Source of the DNA: Carettochelys insculpta
Lineage: Eukaryota > Chordata > Testudines > Carettochelyidae
Reading direction: 5' to 3'
DNA: 64,000 nucleotides
NCBI RefSeq assembly: GCF_033958435.1
Contig: NC_134137.1
Location: 174,295,501-174,359,500 of the forward strand
Below the pieces are notes generated by a model. It did no database searches and had not been told where the DNA came from. It saw only the letters and a list, made by a program, of their open reading frames with translations. Positions 36,615-48,222 of the stretch are shown piece after piece. Position 1 is the stretch's first letter; every line of letters starts with the position of its first letter. A program made the translations under genes and the position numbers.

Positions 36615-37140
36615 GTGGGAGCTCAGGGCTGGGAGGTTTTGGCGGAGCTCACCAAGGCCGCCTGTGGTAGCAAGGGCAGCTCTGCTCCTGTGACGGTGGC
36701 TCCCTGCAGTGCCCAGGGCCACACTACTCAGCCAGCACCTCCTACCATGGAGGCTGGGACTGTGCTGCCTAGTCGCAGCCCTTGGCTTGTTTGGAGGGTG
36801 GGGGAGGCTCTGCTGTCCAGGCCCTGCCTCTGGGTCCTTGTGACTGGTGGTGGGCAGGGGGCAGGAATCTACTGCCTAGTCTCAGTGGTGCACCTGGTGG
36901 GCTGCCATGGCAGGGGCACTGGCCAGCCGAACTCCCTCCTCATTCCAGTCCAGGCACTTCTCATTTCTTGGTACTACCAAACCCTGACCTCACTTTAAGT
37001 TCAGTTAAGAGGAAGCTGCGTACCAAATGTGGTGGTCCTAGCTCTTACCATTTAGGAGGAGTGCTTGACCAAACAGACTCAGAGATGGCTGGATGGACAG
37101 ACAGACAGACACAGACTCTCTAAGGTATATAGAGAGACTA
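36615..37140. repeat. GC-rich block with (GACA)n end
   Basis: The G+C level rises sharply at about 36.62 kb and falls after 37.0 kb. The right part ('ccaaatgtggtggtcctagc', then 'gacagacagacagacac' and 'aaggtatatagagagact') looks like the end of an interspersed repeat, but I cannot name it. Two overlapping frames (127 and 113 codons) follow the base composition and show no domain. Confidence 0.4.
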
Positions 37141-39465
37141 TAAAAAGGAAATAAAGTAAAATAAACGGCAAATAGTGTTTGAGGTCTGACATTGTAATGA
37201 CCTTGGAAACAGATAAAGGTTAATTTTTTTCAAAAGTGATTAAGAGCAGGATTTTCACATGTATTTAGGCTTCTAAAGCTGCAGGCATATACTTTGGAAG
37301 ATCTGACTATGTGCCAATCTGCATATTTAGATGCTTGAGTACCCTTGAAAATCTGGCCCTGTACAATTTGGGAGCCTAAGTATAATTTCAAGACAATAGT
37401 ACTTAGACTTCTAATTGCTTAAATGAAATCTGAAAATACAATTTAGGCTCCAAAGTTACGCAAGAGCTTTTGAAAATTTTGTCCTTTCAAGCCATGACAG
37501 CAATGGGACTATAGGTTATGGTATCGCTACATCATCTTTTGCTCCAGAATAGTGTGCAACTCCACTGAAATTGCCTTGGTGTAACAGAGAATTTGGGTTA
37601 TTGTGTTTGGTTATTTCAGGCTGCTTCAAGCAGCAAGGGAGAAATACAATATGTACAAGGAAAACATAGAAATTAAGGAAATGGGAAACTGAACAGGACA
37701 AAGGAATGTCATAAAATGTATTAAGTCTTTATAGCATGTTGATTTGCTATTTGTAATTGCACATATGGAATAATACCAGTCACTGTGCTCAGAAAAGTAA
37801 TTCATGAAACAACACCAGGTGGCAAAGTAGAAACATTCTGCTGGTTTTCTGGCATAGGTGGGGAGGTTGGAGAGTAAGAAAGTGGGAAGAAAATGGAGAA
37901 AGAATGTGTCTGGTAAAGATTACAGTATTGTGACTTCATTTCCCTAAGACAGGACTGCAAGCTGGTATCCACAATAGAAAATACTACACATTTGAGAGAA
38001 AATAAGGATCCGTATGTAGATTGCCTCATTTCAAACAGTACAGTATTAGATTACCCTGTGAAACTATGAATAGACTGTCTATTGACAAAATATGAGTTCA
38101 TCTAGCCATTATCTGACAGAGACCTTTTCATGAGACATGACTAACTTTTCATTTTGTCATGTAAGATTCATGTATCACAGATGAATATGTGATTGCTCTT
38201 TAAAAGAAAACCCTTCCCAAATTATGCATATCTCTCACTCTTTGCCACTATCCCAATTTTGATATTTCTGGCATTGCCTCCCTATATCTAAGCATGGGTT
38301 TTTGTCCTCTAGTTACTGATTAGCTCCTAATCATCTGCGCTGTATGAGCTTTAAAGGGTAATTTGCTGTTGTATTTTTGTGAGTATTAAGAGCTTTTCTT
38401 TTGAATTTCAGTCTAACTTCAGCTCAGACTTGCTGTGATTTCTAATCTTGTGGAAGGTGTTCTTCTATAATGCACAAGATGTTCGTTTTTTTAAAATAAA
38501 CAGTTATATTAATACCTCACCACTCTGCAATCCTGCAACATGTTCCTGAGTCAGCGGCTCTGCTTGTTTGCTCCATCATTATCCCAGCTGAAAAAAATGT
38601 CAGTGATGGAGTACCCCACCAGCAACATCCCTGAGAAGAAAATGAAGGGATTTGCTGAGTGAGCATGAGACCCATTCCACAGAGAATCATAATATCTGAT
38701 GGTAAATCCATGAGACAGGACGGTGGAAAGCCTTGTTTCAAGAGGGCCAGTTGCTAATAGAAACGTAATCCTCAGAGATGGGAGAAAAGCTAAGAAGCAA
38801 GAACTGCCTTGCAGTCATCATTTTCTGATAGCTGTTCAGTCGCCTTTGTATACAATTATGTCCCACAAAACAACATCAAGAAAATGTTAAGGTTACGCAG
38901 TCAAGCACTCAAACCTTAGGGACTGCCAAAATTATGGCTGCCCTGTTTTCACTTCAGCCCCTTGTGCATCAGCATTATGAGTCTTTAATTACACAATTAC
39001 TTATTATTTTCCCTCCCACAGGATCCCTGTATCATTCAGCATATAGGATAAAAAGTGCTATTTTTAACATGGGCTTTAAAAATGTAGTTTCCACACATTT
39101 TTAATTAAACTTAAACTGAAAAAGAACAAATCAGATCAACTCCCTACTGGGGTCATCAGCAGGGTTGGGAGCTTTACATCCACACCGCAGTCTTCTATCA
39201 CTTTAGTGCAGGGTAATTGGTAGCACCAGATGGCTGCCAACTTCTATGTGGGTCTTCCGATGGGGGGAATGGAGAAAGACTCTGCTGGTGAGTATCTTGC
39301 TGTCTGCTAGGCTGAGACCAATAACTTTGGGGTTCCGTATCAGGCTCTGAAGAAGAGTGTTTACTGTGGTTACAGACCTTTCTGGAACCTCCTCTTCTCA
39401 CCTGTGCTCAACTCCTACCCCATCCTCCTTTCCATGCTGTCCCCTGTAGCTCTTCCTTCTACCTC
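37141..39465. other. Mostly unique sequence, old repeat near 37.3 kb
   Basis: At 37255-37480 'cccttgaaaatctggccct' and 'gagcttttgaaaattttgtc' form an old, weakly palindromic repeat of a type common in reptiles. The 74-codon minus frame at 38517-38741 has no recognised domain. No gene is seen. Confidence 0.35.
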
Positions 39466-39468
39466 TTA

Positions 39469-39812
39469 GGGTTATGTCTACACTGCAGCGTTATTCCAAA
39501 TTAAGCTCTTCCAGATGCATTTCAAAATAGCACTTAGGTATTTCAGAAGACAACATCTATTCACAATAGAGCCTATTTCAAAATGGAGCCATTGGATGCA
39601 CTATGGCTTATTTTAAAATAGGTGCTATTCCGTGTTTTAACAGCACCTATTTCAACACAGCTGTTTCAAAATAGGTGCTGTTCCTCATGGAATGAGGTTT
39701 GACACTTTTGAAATAAGCCAACAGCTATTTTGAAATTATTTCAAAATAGCGGTTGCATTGTGTAGACACTAGCAAAGTTATTTCGAATGAACTTTGCTGT
39801 GTAGACCTACCC
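39469..39812. mobile_element. Harbinger-like MITE with TTA duplication
   Basis: The ends 'gggttatgtctacact' and 'gtgtagacctaccc' are inverted, and TTA stands directly outside both (39466-39468 and 39813-39815). A 3-bp TTA/TAA duplication is the usual one for PIF/Harbinger elements. The interior repeats 'tatttcaaaatag'-like blocks in both directions, so much of it can pair. This is the clearest target-site evidence for the 'gtctacact' families in the window. Confidence 0.8.
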
Positions 39813-39815
39813 TTA

Positions 39816-40307
39816 GTATTTTAGTTTCTGCATTTGAATCAGGCAGATTCTTACTTCTCCATTCTGCCTCGGTCCAATATATGTGTGGGGTCATTCTGAG
39901 TACACAGACTGTCTCCCTGCTCTCAGTGTCTGCACCTGCCACTGGATCCAGGCAGGAGGAATAATTAAAGAGAAAATTCTGCTTGCCCCTCCTTGAACCT
40001 CAGGATGGAGCATGCTCAGTTGCTTGGTTGGGAGGGCACATGTGCAGTCTGGCTGGCATGTGAGATGAAATATGTATTGCATGGTCAGAGTGGATTGAAT
40101 CCTCAGCCGTCTTTTTAGCTGCCAAGCTCTAACAAATCTCTAGTGATCACGTATGAATGACTTTTTTTAAAGCTGAGCCTTAAAACTTGGCCAAATATGG
40201 GCAGTTTTTCACAGAGGTGGGTAAAAGCAGTATCCTACTATTAGGGCAAATCTAAAGTTTCTGTTCCAAAGCATGGAACATCTCAATAAAATGGTTGCAG
40301 GAGTGTC
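39816..40307. other. Unique sequence, no gene seen
   Basis: No repeat or exon is recognised. Confidence 0.35.
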
Positions 40308-40358
40308 CTTAACAGTTAGTCTTTAAAGTGCTACATGACTGCTGTTTTGTTTGGTTAG
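40308..40358 (+). mobile_element. Penelope-like 3' end scrap
   Basis: The words 'agttagtctttaaagtgcta' and 'catgactgctgttttgtttg' match the reverse complement of the head of the copy at 54.66 kb. It is about 50 bp and lacks the final 'acacggctac' end. Confidence 0.6.
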
Positions 40359-41589
40359 GAACCAAACAGTATTTTTCCTTGACCTCATTCTGAGAAATGC
40401 CTGAACTATTTTAATGAAATGTTCCAAAAAGATTCAGCCTGAGACAAACACCTAGCCTGGGGAAGTAGTAGCATGAGCAGTTTGAATCTGGCAACGTCAC
40501 GAGCAACTGAGAAGAGGATCATAAAATGAAAAGTATTGAGAGACCTAATTATTAGCGTTGCTATATGTCTTACCTGTAACACTTTTGAGTTTGCAATCAG
40601 AATATATTGCACAGGTGTCCATGTGTCAGACATCAGTCATAACCAGTAATGTTAACAGTTTCAATAGGGAGGATATGAACTGATTTGTGGCTTAGATTGG
40701 GTTTGGAAACTAAATTAACCCATGACCATTAGACCATCCCTCTGGGTCAAAACTGAGGCTTTTGAGGAAGTCAGAGTGGGAAAGCTTGCCTTGTCACTCA
40801 CAAGGCTGCAAGATTTTTGTTTTTTCCTATAATAAACAGAGGACCTTAGCTTCCGATGGGTTTACTTGCTTCTGGCTATTCACAGAATCCCTTACAGCTG
40901 TGGAAGAATAGGGGGGGTGATTCTTGACCATAATTTCACCTTAAAAGAAAATAATCTTCTGTCTTACAGTGGATCTTAAATTAATAGAGGAGAGTTCTCA
41001 TAGGAGTTTTTTTTTTTATTTTGTTTCATCTTTCAGAGAAATGAATGTACAATTAACTCTTTTCTTACTGTCAGATGAATGTGTTCTACTGCTGACACTG
41101 CTTGTGGAAGATAGGAAAATATTTTTTCTGCCTGGTCCTTAAAATCTCAAAAAAGGAGAAATGTGACACCTTTGCTTCATTGGCTTTATTTTTTACAGCT
41201 CTAAAAAACAGAAGGTGATGGCATTCTGCAGAGAGAGATGCATTCTATTACTTCTGTGTTTTATTGTTAATGGTGTGGTTTGAGAATGTGCTTTACTTCC
41301 CTAGGGAAAAAGCCGTTTCGCAATGTACTGTACTTTCTCTAATGATGTTCTTAGTCTTCTAGGATGAATGTGCAAGTAGTCTGGATAGGATGTACTTGGC
41401 TTCCTACAGCGCAGATGAAAGAATTCTTTGGACAGTCTCATAGGAATGTATTGTGTCTCTGAGAGCTGCACACAGAAGCTGTCCTCTATGCATTGATCTT
41501 GCCCCTCTCACACCGGGCAAGGTGGGGATCAGACATCTTAGCATCATAACTGTTCCCTTCCTGAAACTCTCTACTCTTCATGTCCCAAG
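40359..41589. other. Unique sequence, no gene seen
   Basis: A T-run lies near 41010. Nothing else is recognised. Confidence 0.35.
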
Positions 41590-41712
41590 GCAAAAAATGA
41601 GATTAAACTGGCGAGAGACATAAAGTGTGTCAAGAAAACATTCTACAAATACATTAGAAGCAAAAGGAAGACCAAGCACAATGTAGGTCTGTTACCCAGT
41701 ACAACGGGGTGT
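41590..41712 (+). mobile_element. CR1 LINE fragment, endonuclease-RT linker
   Basis: An open frame here reads '[12 protein letters not shown]' then '[18 protein letters not shown]', which is the CR1 linker just before the RT domain. It is cut at both ends; the GC-rich transposon begins right after. Confidence 0.75.
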
Positions 41713-41719
41713 GGGAACA

Positions 41720-43465
41720 ATAACAGAAACGCCGCTTCTGCACATGCAGAATCTTCTAGAAGAATGGCTCCTTCTTCCAGAAGATCCATGGAGTGTCTAC
41801 ACACATTAGGTGCTCTTCCAGAAGGAATCTGTACTCTGCTGTTGAACCAGGAAGAAGGCCCTCTTTGGGAAGAGTCTTCCGGAAGAAGGCATGTGTAGAC
41901 GTTCCCGGACCGTGTCTTCTGGAAGAAGCAGTTTGCCATGGAAGCAGGGTGACTCCAGCGGGCCTCTGTGGTCTCCGTGTCCTGCAGCTTTTAAAGCTGC
42001 AAGGATCCGGAGACCCCATAGCAGGAAGCTGAGGTGCGAGACAGGCAGCACGTGCAGGGCTTTCAGCCACACTCCCCCAAGGCCCCATGTGACCCATGGA
42101 GACCAGACCCTGAGAGATGGCCAGCAAGCCAGCACCCCACACCACCTGGGGAGCCCCAGGAATCCGGACAAGGGCAGCCAGGAGCCTGACCAGTCTCCCA
42201 AATGGAGGGCCCCCTGATGGACTGAGCCAGAGTTCCAGGACCTCCTGGGACTCTGGCGCAACAAGGAGGTCCTGTGGGACACCAGCAGGCACCAGAGGAA
42301 TGTCCCAGCCTTCACCCACCTAACCCAGGGCCTGACTGCCCCTGGCCACTCCTCCCAGACACCTGAGCAAGTGTGCTGCAAGGTGAAGGAACTATGGCAG
42401 GGGTACCTGTGGGCCCAGGAGAGCGCCCGCACATCCAGCCATGCCCCAGCCAGCTGCCCCTTCTACAGGGACCTACGGGACCTCCTGTCAGCGGATGACA
42501 CCTCGCCACCCTGGATCATGGTGAAGACAGCTACACCCAAGCCCCCTGCTGCACCGGAGGGGGAGGAAGGCCTTGCCACCATTGACATCCCATCCATCAG
42601 GGCGTCCTCAGAAGGATCCCTCATCATTGTGCTGCCCTCCACTGCCAGCAGCCAGCCCCACTTCTGTTGGGCATCACCCAACATTTACGAGGCCACCTCG
42701 GGTAAGTGCGTGCCATGGCAAAGCCCCAGGGGGGAGGGGCACACCTGGGTTGCAGTGCTGGGCCCGAATGCCGTATGGCCTGTCCCCAGTCGGGGCCCAG
42801 GGCACACCCATGCCTGCAGGTAGCATCTGGCTCCCTCCTCCCCATGGAGCACCCCCTGAGCTTGTTGAGGGTACCCTCAGGCAGCATGGCTGCACCCACA
42901 CCCCCCCGCATGGCTGAGTGCCCCCAGCCTGCAAACTCATTGATGGGGTGGCCACCATGGCCAGCTCCCCAGCCCTGGCACCATGCCCCCAGGGCCAGGG
43001 TGGTGAGTTCATGCAGGCCTGCATTGTGGCATCCCCTGGTACACGGCCGTCCCTTGGGTCTGGGGAGGGGCCAACCACCCAGGGGGCCTGGGACATGCCA
43101 CCGAGGGTCCAGATATGGCACTGACTCCCCCCTCTCCCCTGACCCTCTCTCTTTTACAGCAGCATCATCCAAGGGCCGGGGGAGCCAGATGAGGAGCCCA
43201 GGGCCTGCCAGCCCCATCCAGGCTGGAGGACCCAGTAGCCCACCAGCTGGGTCCAGACCAGCCCCCACAGTGCTGGACCAGGCACTGGGGCTGTGAGGAG
43301 GAGATCATGGCCTACATCTCAACTCTCTGCCTCCAGAACGATCTTGCCAAGAGCCGACTGCCCTTGATAAGGCTGAGCTGTGGGATCCTCCAGAAGAGTG
43401 CATTTACGTACTAAAAGGGCCCCTGAAAGAGCTGCCGCTTCTTCCGGAAGAGCACAGCCACACAT
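41720..43465 (+). mobile_element. GC-rich Harbinger-like transposon with a Myb/SANT gene
   Basis: A sharp switch to high G+C marks this element. Near the left edge 'gtctacacacattaggtg' and 'ctcttccagaag' stand opposite a right edge with 'cttccggaagagcacagcc' and 'acacatg', giving loose inverted ends. It carries a two-exon DNA-binding protein relic (41.9-43.3 kb). PIF/Harbinger transposons typically code for two proteins, a DDE nuclease and a Myb/SANT-like protein. Only the second is seen here, so this copy is a deletion derivative. Exact ends are uncertain by several tens of bases. Confidence 0.6.
41891..43296 (+). pseudogene. Transposon Myb/SANT-like DNA-binding protein, two exons, one stop
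   Basis: One frame is open from before 41891 to 42823 except for a TGA at 42215-42217. Around that stop it reads 'KWRAP' [stop] 'WTEPEFQDLLGLW', and then 'VCCKVKELWQGYLWAQ' and 'CPFYRDLRDLL' near 42.37-42.48 kb. This is the trihelix-type Myb/SANT-like domain carried by Harbinger transposons, in which the stopped position is usually a serine or similar residue. A strong 5' splice site 'cgg|gtaagt' at 42702 and a 3' site 'tctcttttacag' ending at 43159 define a 458-bp phase-1 intron. Splicing keeps the frame open through a Pro/Ser-rich tail to TGA at 43294-43296. The protein would help the transposase bind DNA. The single stop makes this copy a recent pseudogene; the start codon is not certain. 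Confidence 0.75.
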
Positions 43466-43743
43466 GGGCTGTTTCTACACATGCCACTTTCTCCAAAAGT
43501 GGCATGCTAATAAACATCCTGAAAAGTGCTAATGAGGCATGGATGTAAATTCCCAGCGACTGATTAGGATAGGGTCACAAGATTTGGAGTCCGGAAGAAG
43601 CTCTCACTTTCGAAAGGATGATGGGCTCTTTTGGAAGGATGGATCAACGTCTTGATATGCTTTTTGTGCATAGACACTCTCTTTTGGATGGTGGCTTTCG
43701 AAAGTTTGCCTTCCAACATTGAGCTGCAGTGTGGCCACAGCCC
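43466..43743. mobile_element. Fold-back-like MITE abutting the Myb element
   Basis: The left end 'gggctgtttctacacatgcc' and right end 'gcagtgtggccacagccc' are imperfect inverted repeats. Inside is 'gtggcatgctaataaacatc' with 'gtgctaatgaggcatgg', the motif shared by the window's hairpin elements, and 'ctttcgaaag' twice. There is no coding capacity. It may overlap the right end of the preceding element. Confidence 0.65.
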
Positions 43744-44672
43744 AGGTGCCTTCCAGTCCCATTATTTTATGACTGTTGTGTGGCTGGGGTCCATGCAGCA
43801 GAATTAGCAGGGGTTTAGAAGGCTTGGGATGGAATATTGTTTGGTCTGGGATTGGTTAGAACTAGGAGGATTCAAGTTATTCTGCTCCATCTCCAAACTC
43901 ATCAGCTCTATGGAGATTATGAAGAAAATAGAGCCTCCTTTTCTGTGAAGCCCCTCTCTGCTGGGATGTCCATCAGTAGCTATTGCCAAGGGAAGCCCTG
44001 GAAGTAGTAATCCAGTGCTGCTGCGTGTGGTGGAATAGCGAGGGTACTGTATCCAGAGCTTGTCTGTGAATCCAAAGAATACGTTGGTTTTTCTGATAGC
44101 ATTAGGGATAAGGATGTGGGTTATCTGACCCAGCGGTCATGGCTAGGCTGGTGTCTGCAAGTTAGCAATGGCAGAGTAATCACTAAAGGCAAGATCAGTA
44201 AGCAAGAGTCAGAGTCAGGCCAGAGCCAGAGGCTGGCACTTCGAGAACGTGGTGCAGCAGCATGTCAGAAGTTTGTGGTATTGATGGAGAACTTCCCTGG
44301 GGCACCTTCCAGGGTTCACTGAAGAGCATGCATGAGCCAGTTGGGATTTTGCAGGGTACTGTCGTTCCTTCTGTGCCATCTGAGCTCCACCATGATCTTT
44401 GGAAAGGATTGTGCATGGTCTTCTGGTGACAATGTGGAAATGCTAAGTGTCCCAGGCTGTGAGCATCTAGATTCTGATCCTACAGCTCTTTATCGCCAGA
44501 GCCATAGCTGACAGAGCAGTAGAATGACTGGTGAGCCATCTTCTGTGAGCCACTCCTTCCCTGGGCGTTCTCCCAGGAATTTTATTTTTGTAGAAATGAG
44601 TGATCCAGACCATAAAATAATTGCCATGGACGGCCATTCTTAGAAGTCTTTGAACATTCTCTACTTTGTTTC
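43744..44672. other. Unique sequence, no gene seen
   Basis: Overlapping frames of about 70 codons at 44116-44416 on both strands show no family content. No repeat is recognised. Confidence 0.35.
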
Positions 44673-44675
44673 TAA

Positions 44676-45112
44676 GGCTATGTCTACACTATGCCTCTAC
44701 CTTTCGAAAGTGGGATGCTAAGGAGACACTTTGGCAGATGCTAATGAGGTGCTGCCATGAATAAGCAGCACCTCATTAGCATAATGCCAGCCACAGCGAT
44801 TCGAAAGTGCCACTTTCGAATTGCGCACTGCCTGTGTAGATGGGGGCCTTTCGAAAGGACCCCCCGGTCTTCATAAGCCCCTTCTTCCTTAAAACCAAAT
44901 AAGAATAAGGGGCTTATGAAGACCGGGGGGTCCTTTTGAAAGGCCCCCATCTACATGAGCGGGGTGCAATTCAAAAGCAGCACTTTTGAATAACCGGGGC
45001 TGGCATTATGCTAATGAGTGCTGCATATTCATGGCAAAGCTTCATTAGCATCGGCCAAAGTGTCTCATTAGCATCGCCCTTTCGAAAGGCGGGGACTGGT
45101 ATGGACATAGTC
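44676..45112. mobile_element. Fold-back MITE, 437 bp
   Basis: The ends 'ggctatgtctacact' and 'gtatggacatagtc' are inverted, and the two halves pair along most of their length; the central stem 'ccccccggtcttcataagcc' has a perfect inverted partner 36 bp further on. The motif 'gctaatgaggtgctgcc' or its inverse appears four times. TAA (left) and TTA (right) stand outside the ends, perhaps a worn 3-bp duplication. It is non-coding. Confidence 0.85.
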
Positions 45113-46714
45113 TTAGAGGAGGATTATATATGAAATGTGACTATGAAGTATTGTAGCCGTGATCTACAATGATCTGCAATGTGAGTGTGCAACACTTCTA
45201 AATGCCAATCCAGATGTGGTTAGAAGAAGAACCATGTATTGATGTTTTCATACCTGTTTTTCAAAACGTACGTGAAATAATTAACATTAAGAAAATCTGG
45301 GTTTTGGTTAAGTCCAGCCCCCTATGACCACACAGCCTTTCTGCTTTGGCATTGTGGCCCCATCATTAGGCTTTGCCTCCTTTATGTTATTCCACAGGCT
45401 TCACTGGTCAGAAGTTCAGTTCAACTGACAACAGCAAAATAAATGCAGTTTAGCCACCTGGCTGTAAAGCACGGTTTACCACACTGAAATGGGTAGGGAT
45501 CAGGTGTGGTGTCTGTCGTGGGCTCACGTAGTTATTGCACACTGTAATGGCTGAGGTGCTGTAGAAAAGTAGACATTTTGATAGTGTATTTGTGACCATT
45601 TTCTTTTTAAATTCCCTCCGTGAAAATTAAAATGTATCCCATTATATCATCAGGGTCCAATATGCGAGTCATTGACTGAAGATGAGGTTAGTTACATGAA
45701 TCACATCTGGGCAGGGATTGAGCATATGTCTAATCTAAAAACCTTGCATATGTCCAGGGGTTTTTGGTGAGCTCATTCAAGAAGAGATTTTCCCCTCGGT
45801 TTAAAATGGTGGCATTAACCACAACAGCAACTCACAGAGAATGACCCTTGCTTCTTGCTGTGGACCAAAAACTTAAACAGCCTTGAATTGAGAAACAAGT
45901 ATCAAATATGTTTTTCTAAATTACATAAGAGTAACTATTTTAAGGCTGAGCTAGTGAGCACTCAAGTATCCACTTACCCTACAAATGCCAGACAGGCCCT
46001 GGTCCTACAGAGTATTGCATGTATATAAACTGGTGCAGTTAAATCAGTAGGAATCTGCATGGAGCCTGTAGTTTGTTTTTATGCTACAAGATTGTATGTG
46101 CAAATTCTTAAACCCCAATCTTAATTAGGTCCTTAGTGTATCTGCACTATGTTGCGGTCTTTAATTACACGGGCACTTTGTAATAATATCTTGCCCTTAA
46201 AGAAGAGCTCTGGAGAAGGTAATAGGGATGCAACTACCAGGTTTCGTAATAATGACTCAGAAATCTGTAGAATTTTTAAAGGAACCTGTACACTTAAAAA
46301 GAGAATAACATTTCTATTCTAAGAATTCTGTGGACTGGGTGTATTCCTAGAACATTTTCAGAATGTTCTCTATTAAATTTTCTTGGAGAAGTGGAATTTT
46401 GTGGAAAAGTTCTTTATAAATAACATGTATAGTAGTTATATATTTAGCATACAAAGAGCAGTAGAAAATACTACTTGCCTGTTTTAGTCTGAGGGGAAAC
46501 AAAGTGATAACTGTACCTTCCTCCTGAACAAGGATGGATTTAAGTGCATGAAAATGTCCCAAATCTGGGCTTCAGTGTTCATGCTGACTGAAATGCGAAA
46601 GTAAACTGACTAAAATACTTGATGACCGTTAACCTTTTAAATATTCCATCAGTTTTGATCAGGATCTTTGCAGTGCCTTTTTCAATATTAAAAAATAGGC
46701 AGCAAATGTGCACC
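45113..46714. other. Unique sequence, no gene seen
   Basis: Near 46000-46075 'ggccctggtcctacagagt' and 'ggaatctgcatggagcctg' hint at an old amniote repeat. No exon or RNA gene is recognised. Confidence 0.35.
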
Positions 46715-46902
46715 TGTAACCCACATGTCTCCAGGTGTGGTCCCCTGTCCCACGTAGCGGCACTTGGACCACTAGCACAGAAGAAGAATCAGTTTCCTCT
46801 ACAGCTTTAGCTAAGAGCTAACTGAATTTTAGCTCAAACTGTAGAGGCGCTTGCACTAAGCTCCAGAGGTCCCAGGTTCAAGTTTTCCTCTGGGCAGTTA
46901 CA
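46715..46902 (+). repeat. Short element with tRNA-like core, copy 1
   Basis: It begins 'tgtaacccacatg' and ends 'gcagttaca', so TGTAAC and GTTACA are inverted ends. The right half holds an A-box-like 'tagctcaaactgtagagg' (46830) and a B-box-like 'ggttcaagtt' (46875), spaced as in a tRNA. A second copy at 59.3 kb has the same ends and boxes. It may be a tRNA-derived SINE or a small DNA element that has captured a tRNA-like stretch. Confidence 0.6.
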
Positions 46903-46906
46903 CTAT

Positions 46907-47308
46907 GGCTGCATCTACACGACAGAAATCTTTCCAAAGATGATCTTCTGAAAGATATCTTTCAAACGAGTGCATGCACACACAAAAAGCACAACAAAAG
47001 ATTGATCCGCTCTTTCGATAAAGAGCATCCACGCAGCCTCCCGCTCCTTCGAAAGAACAGGCCAGGGATCGAAAAATGCAGTGCCATGAGGACTGCTCTT
47101 TTGAAAAAAGGGCCTGCGGAGCACCTACACATGCTTTATTTTTTTAAAGGAGCTTTTGAAAGGAGGCGCTCTTCCTGATCTGGGAGCGGAAGAGGGCTTC
47201 TGAAGAAGAGCCACATTCTTTCAGTTTTGGATTGAAAGAGCTCATTCTGTGTGTTCTTGCAAAAAAGGGCCAGATTTAATAAAAGAACTAGCTAGTTTAG
47301 GCATGGCC
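46907..47308. mobile_element. MITE, 'ggctgcatctacac' ends
   Basis: The left end 'ggctgcatctacacgacag' pairs with the right end 'agctagtttaggcatggcc'. TAT and TAA stand outside, close to the 3-bp Harbinger-type duplication. The interior is full of 'ctttcgaaag'-like words. It begins only 4 bp after the previous element. Confidence 0.7.
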
Positions 47309-47311
47309 TAA

Positions 47312-47803
47312 GACTCATATTTTTCATGGTATCATCAGTCATGGCGCTTGAAGTGGAGTGTACAAGTGACCACCTTTCATTTGAGGTAAAGTTGCATTGG
47401 CACATCTGTTCTTCATTAGGCCAGCTCTTTGATTAAATAATTCCCAATGTGTACACATTATTTTTATGATTAACTATAGACAAAAAATGGTGAGTGAGAC
47501 GTGGAAGAAGAGAGGAGATATTCTTAACCTTCAAAAAATGTCTCATATATACTACAAGCCTAATAGCTTCTTATGGTAACTGAATGTGTCTAAATATTTA
47601 ACAGTCTTGCTCACCTGCTTTCCATGTTGTATCTCTGAAATTATTGTGGTGAAAATACCACACTGTACTAGATGGTTGCCCAATAATTTGAGATCAACAA
47701 ATTATACATTGAAAACAAACAACAAAACAATCACATTCACACTGTTGTAATCATTGCTCAAAGGAAATGATGGAAAGTCATCTAGTTACAGAGTAGACAG
47801 AAT
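47312..47803. other. Unique sequence, no gene seen
   Basis: No repeat or exon is recognised between the two MITEs. Confidence 0.35.
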
Positions 47804-48222
47804 GGCTCTGTCTACAGTAGCCCAAAACTTCGAAATGGCCATGCAAGTGACCATTTTGAAGTTTACTAATGAAGCACTGAAGTACATATTCAGTGCCTCA
47901 TTAGAATGGCTGCAGCCACGGCACTTCGAAATTGACACAGCTTGCCACCATGCAGCTCATCCAGATGGGGCTCCTGTTTGAAAGGACCACGGCAACTTCG
48001 AAATCCCCTTATTCCTATCTGCTGTTAGAAATAAGGGGATTTTGAAGTTGGTGGGGTCCTTTCGAAAAGGAGCCCCGTCTGGACAAGCCACATCAATTTC
48101 GAAGCACCGTGGCTGCTGGCATCCTAATGAGGCACTGAATATGTATTTCTGTGCTTCATTAGTAAACTTTGAAACAGCCATTTGCGTGGCCATTTTGAAG
48201 TTTTGGGCTAATGTAGACAGCC
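47804..48222. mobile_element. Fold-back MITE, 'aacttcgaaatggccatgc' family
   Basis: The two halves are reverse complements from 'ggctctgtctacagtagccc' to 'gggctaatgtagacagcc', with the central stem 'ccccttattcc'/'aaataagggg'. Members of the same family lie at 52458, 62640 and 63097. This copy is more diverged than the one at 52.5 kb. Its right end directly touches a truncated CR1 copy. Confidence 0.9.

Noticed and set aside
41756..42432. Minus-strand frames of 187 and 208 codons
   Set aside because: They are shadows of the plus-strand Myb/SANT frame, which has recognisable domain text and matching splice sites.
42624..43268. Minus-strand frames of 140-214 codons
   Set aside because: They lie across the intron of the plus-strand gene and show no domain; GC-rich composition keeps them open.
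44676..45112. microRNA precursor or CRISPR-like palindrome
   Set aside because: The hairpin is an end-to-end transposon of about 440 bp with inverted termini; it is far too long for a microRNA and there are no spaced direct repeats.
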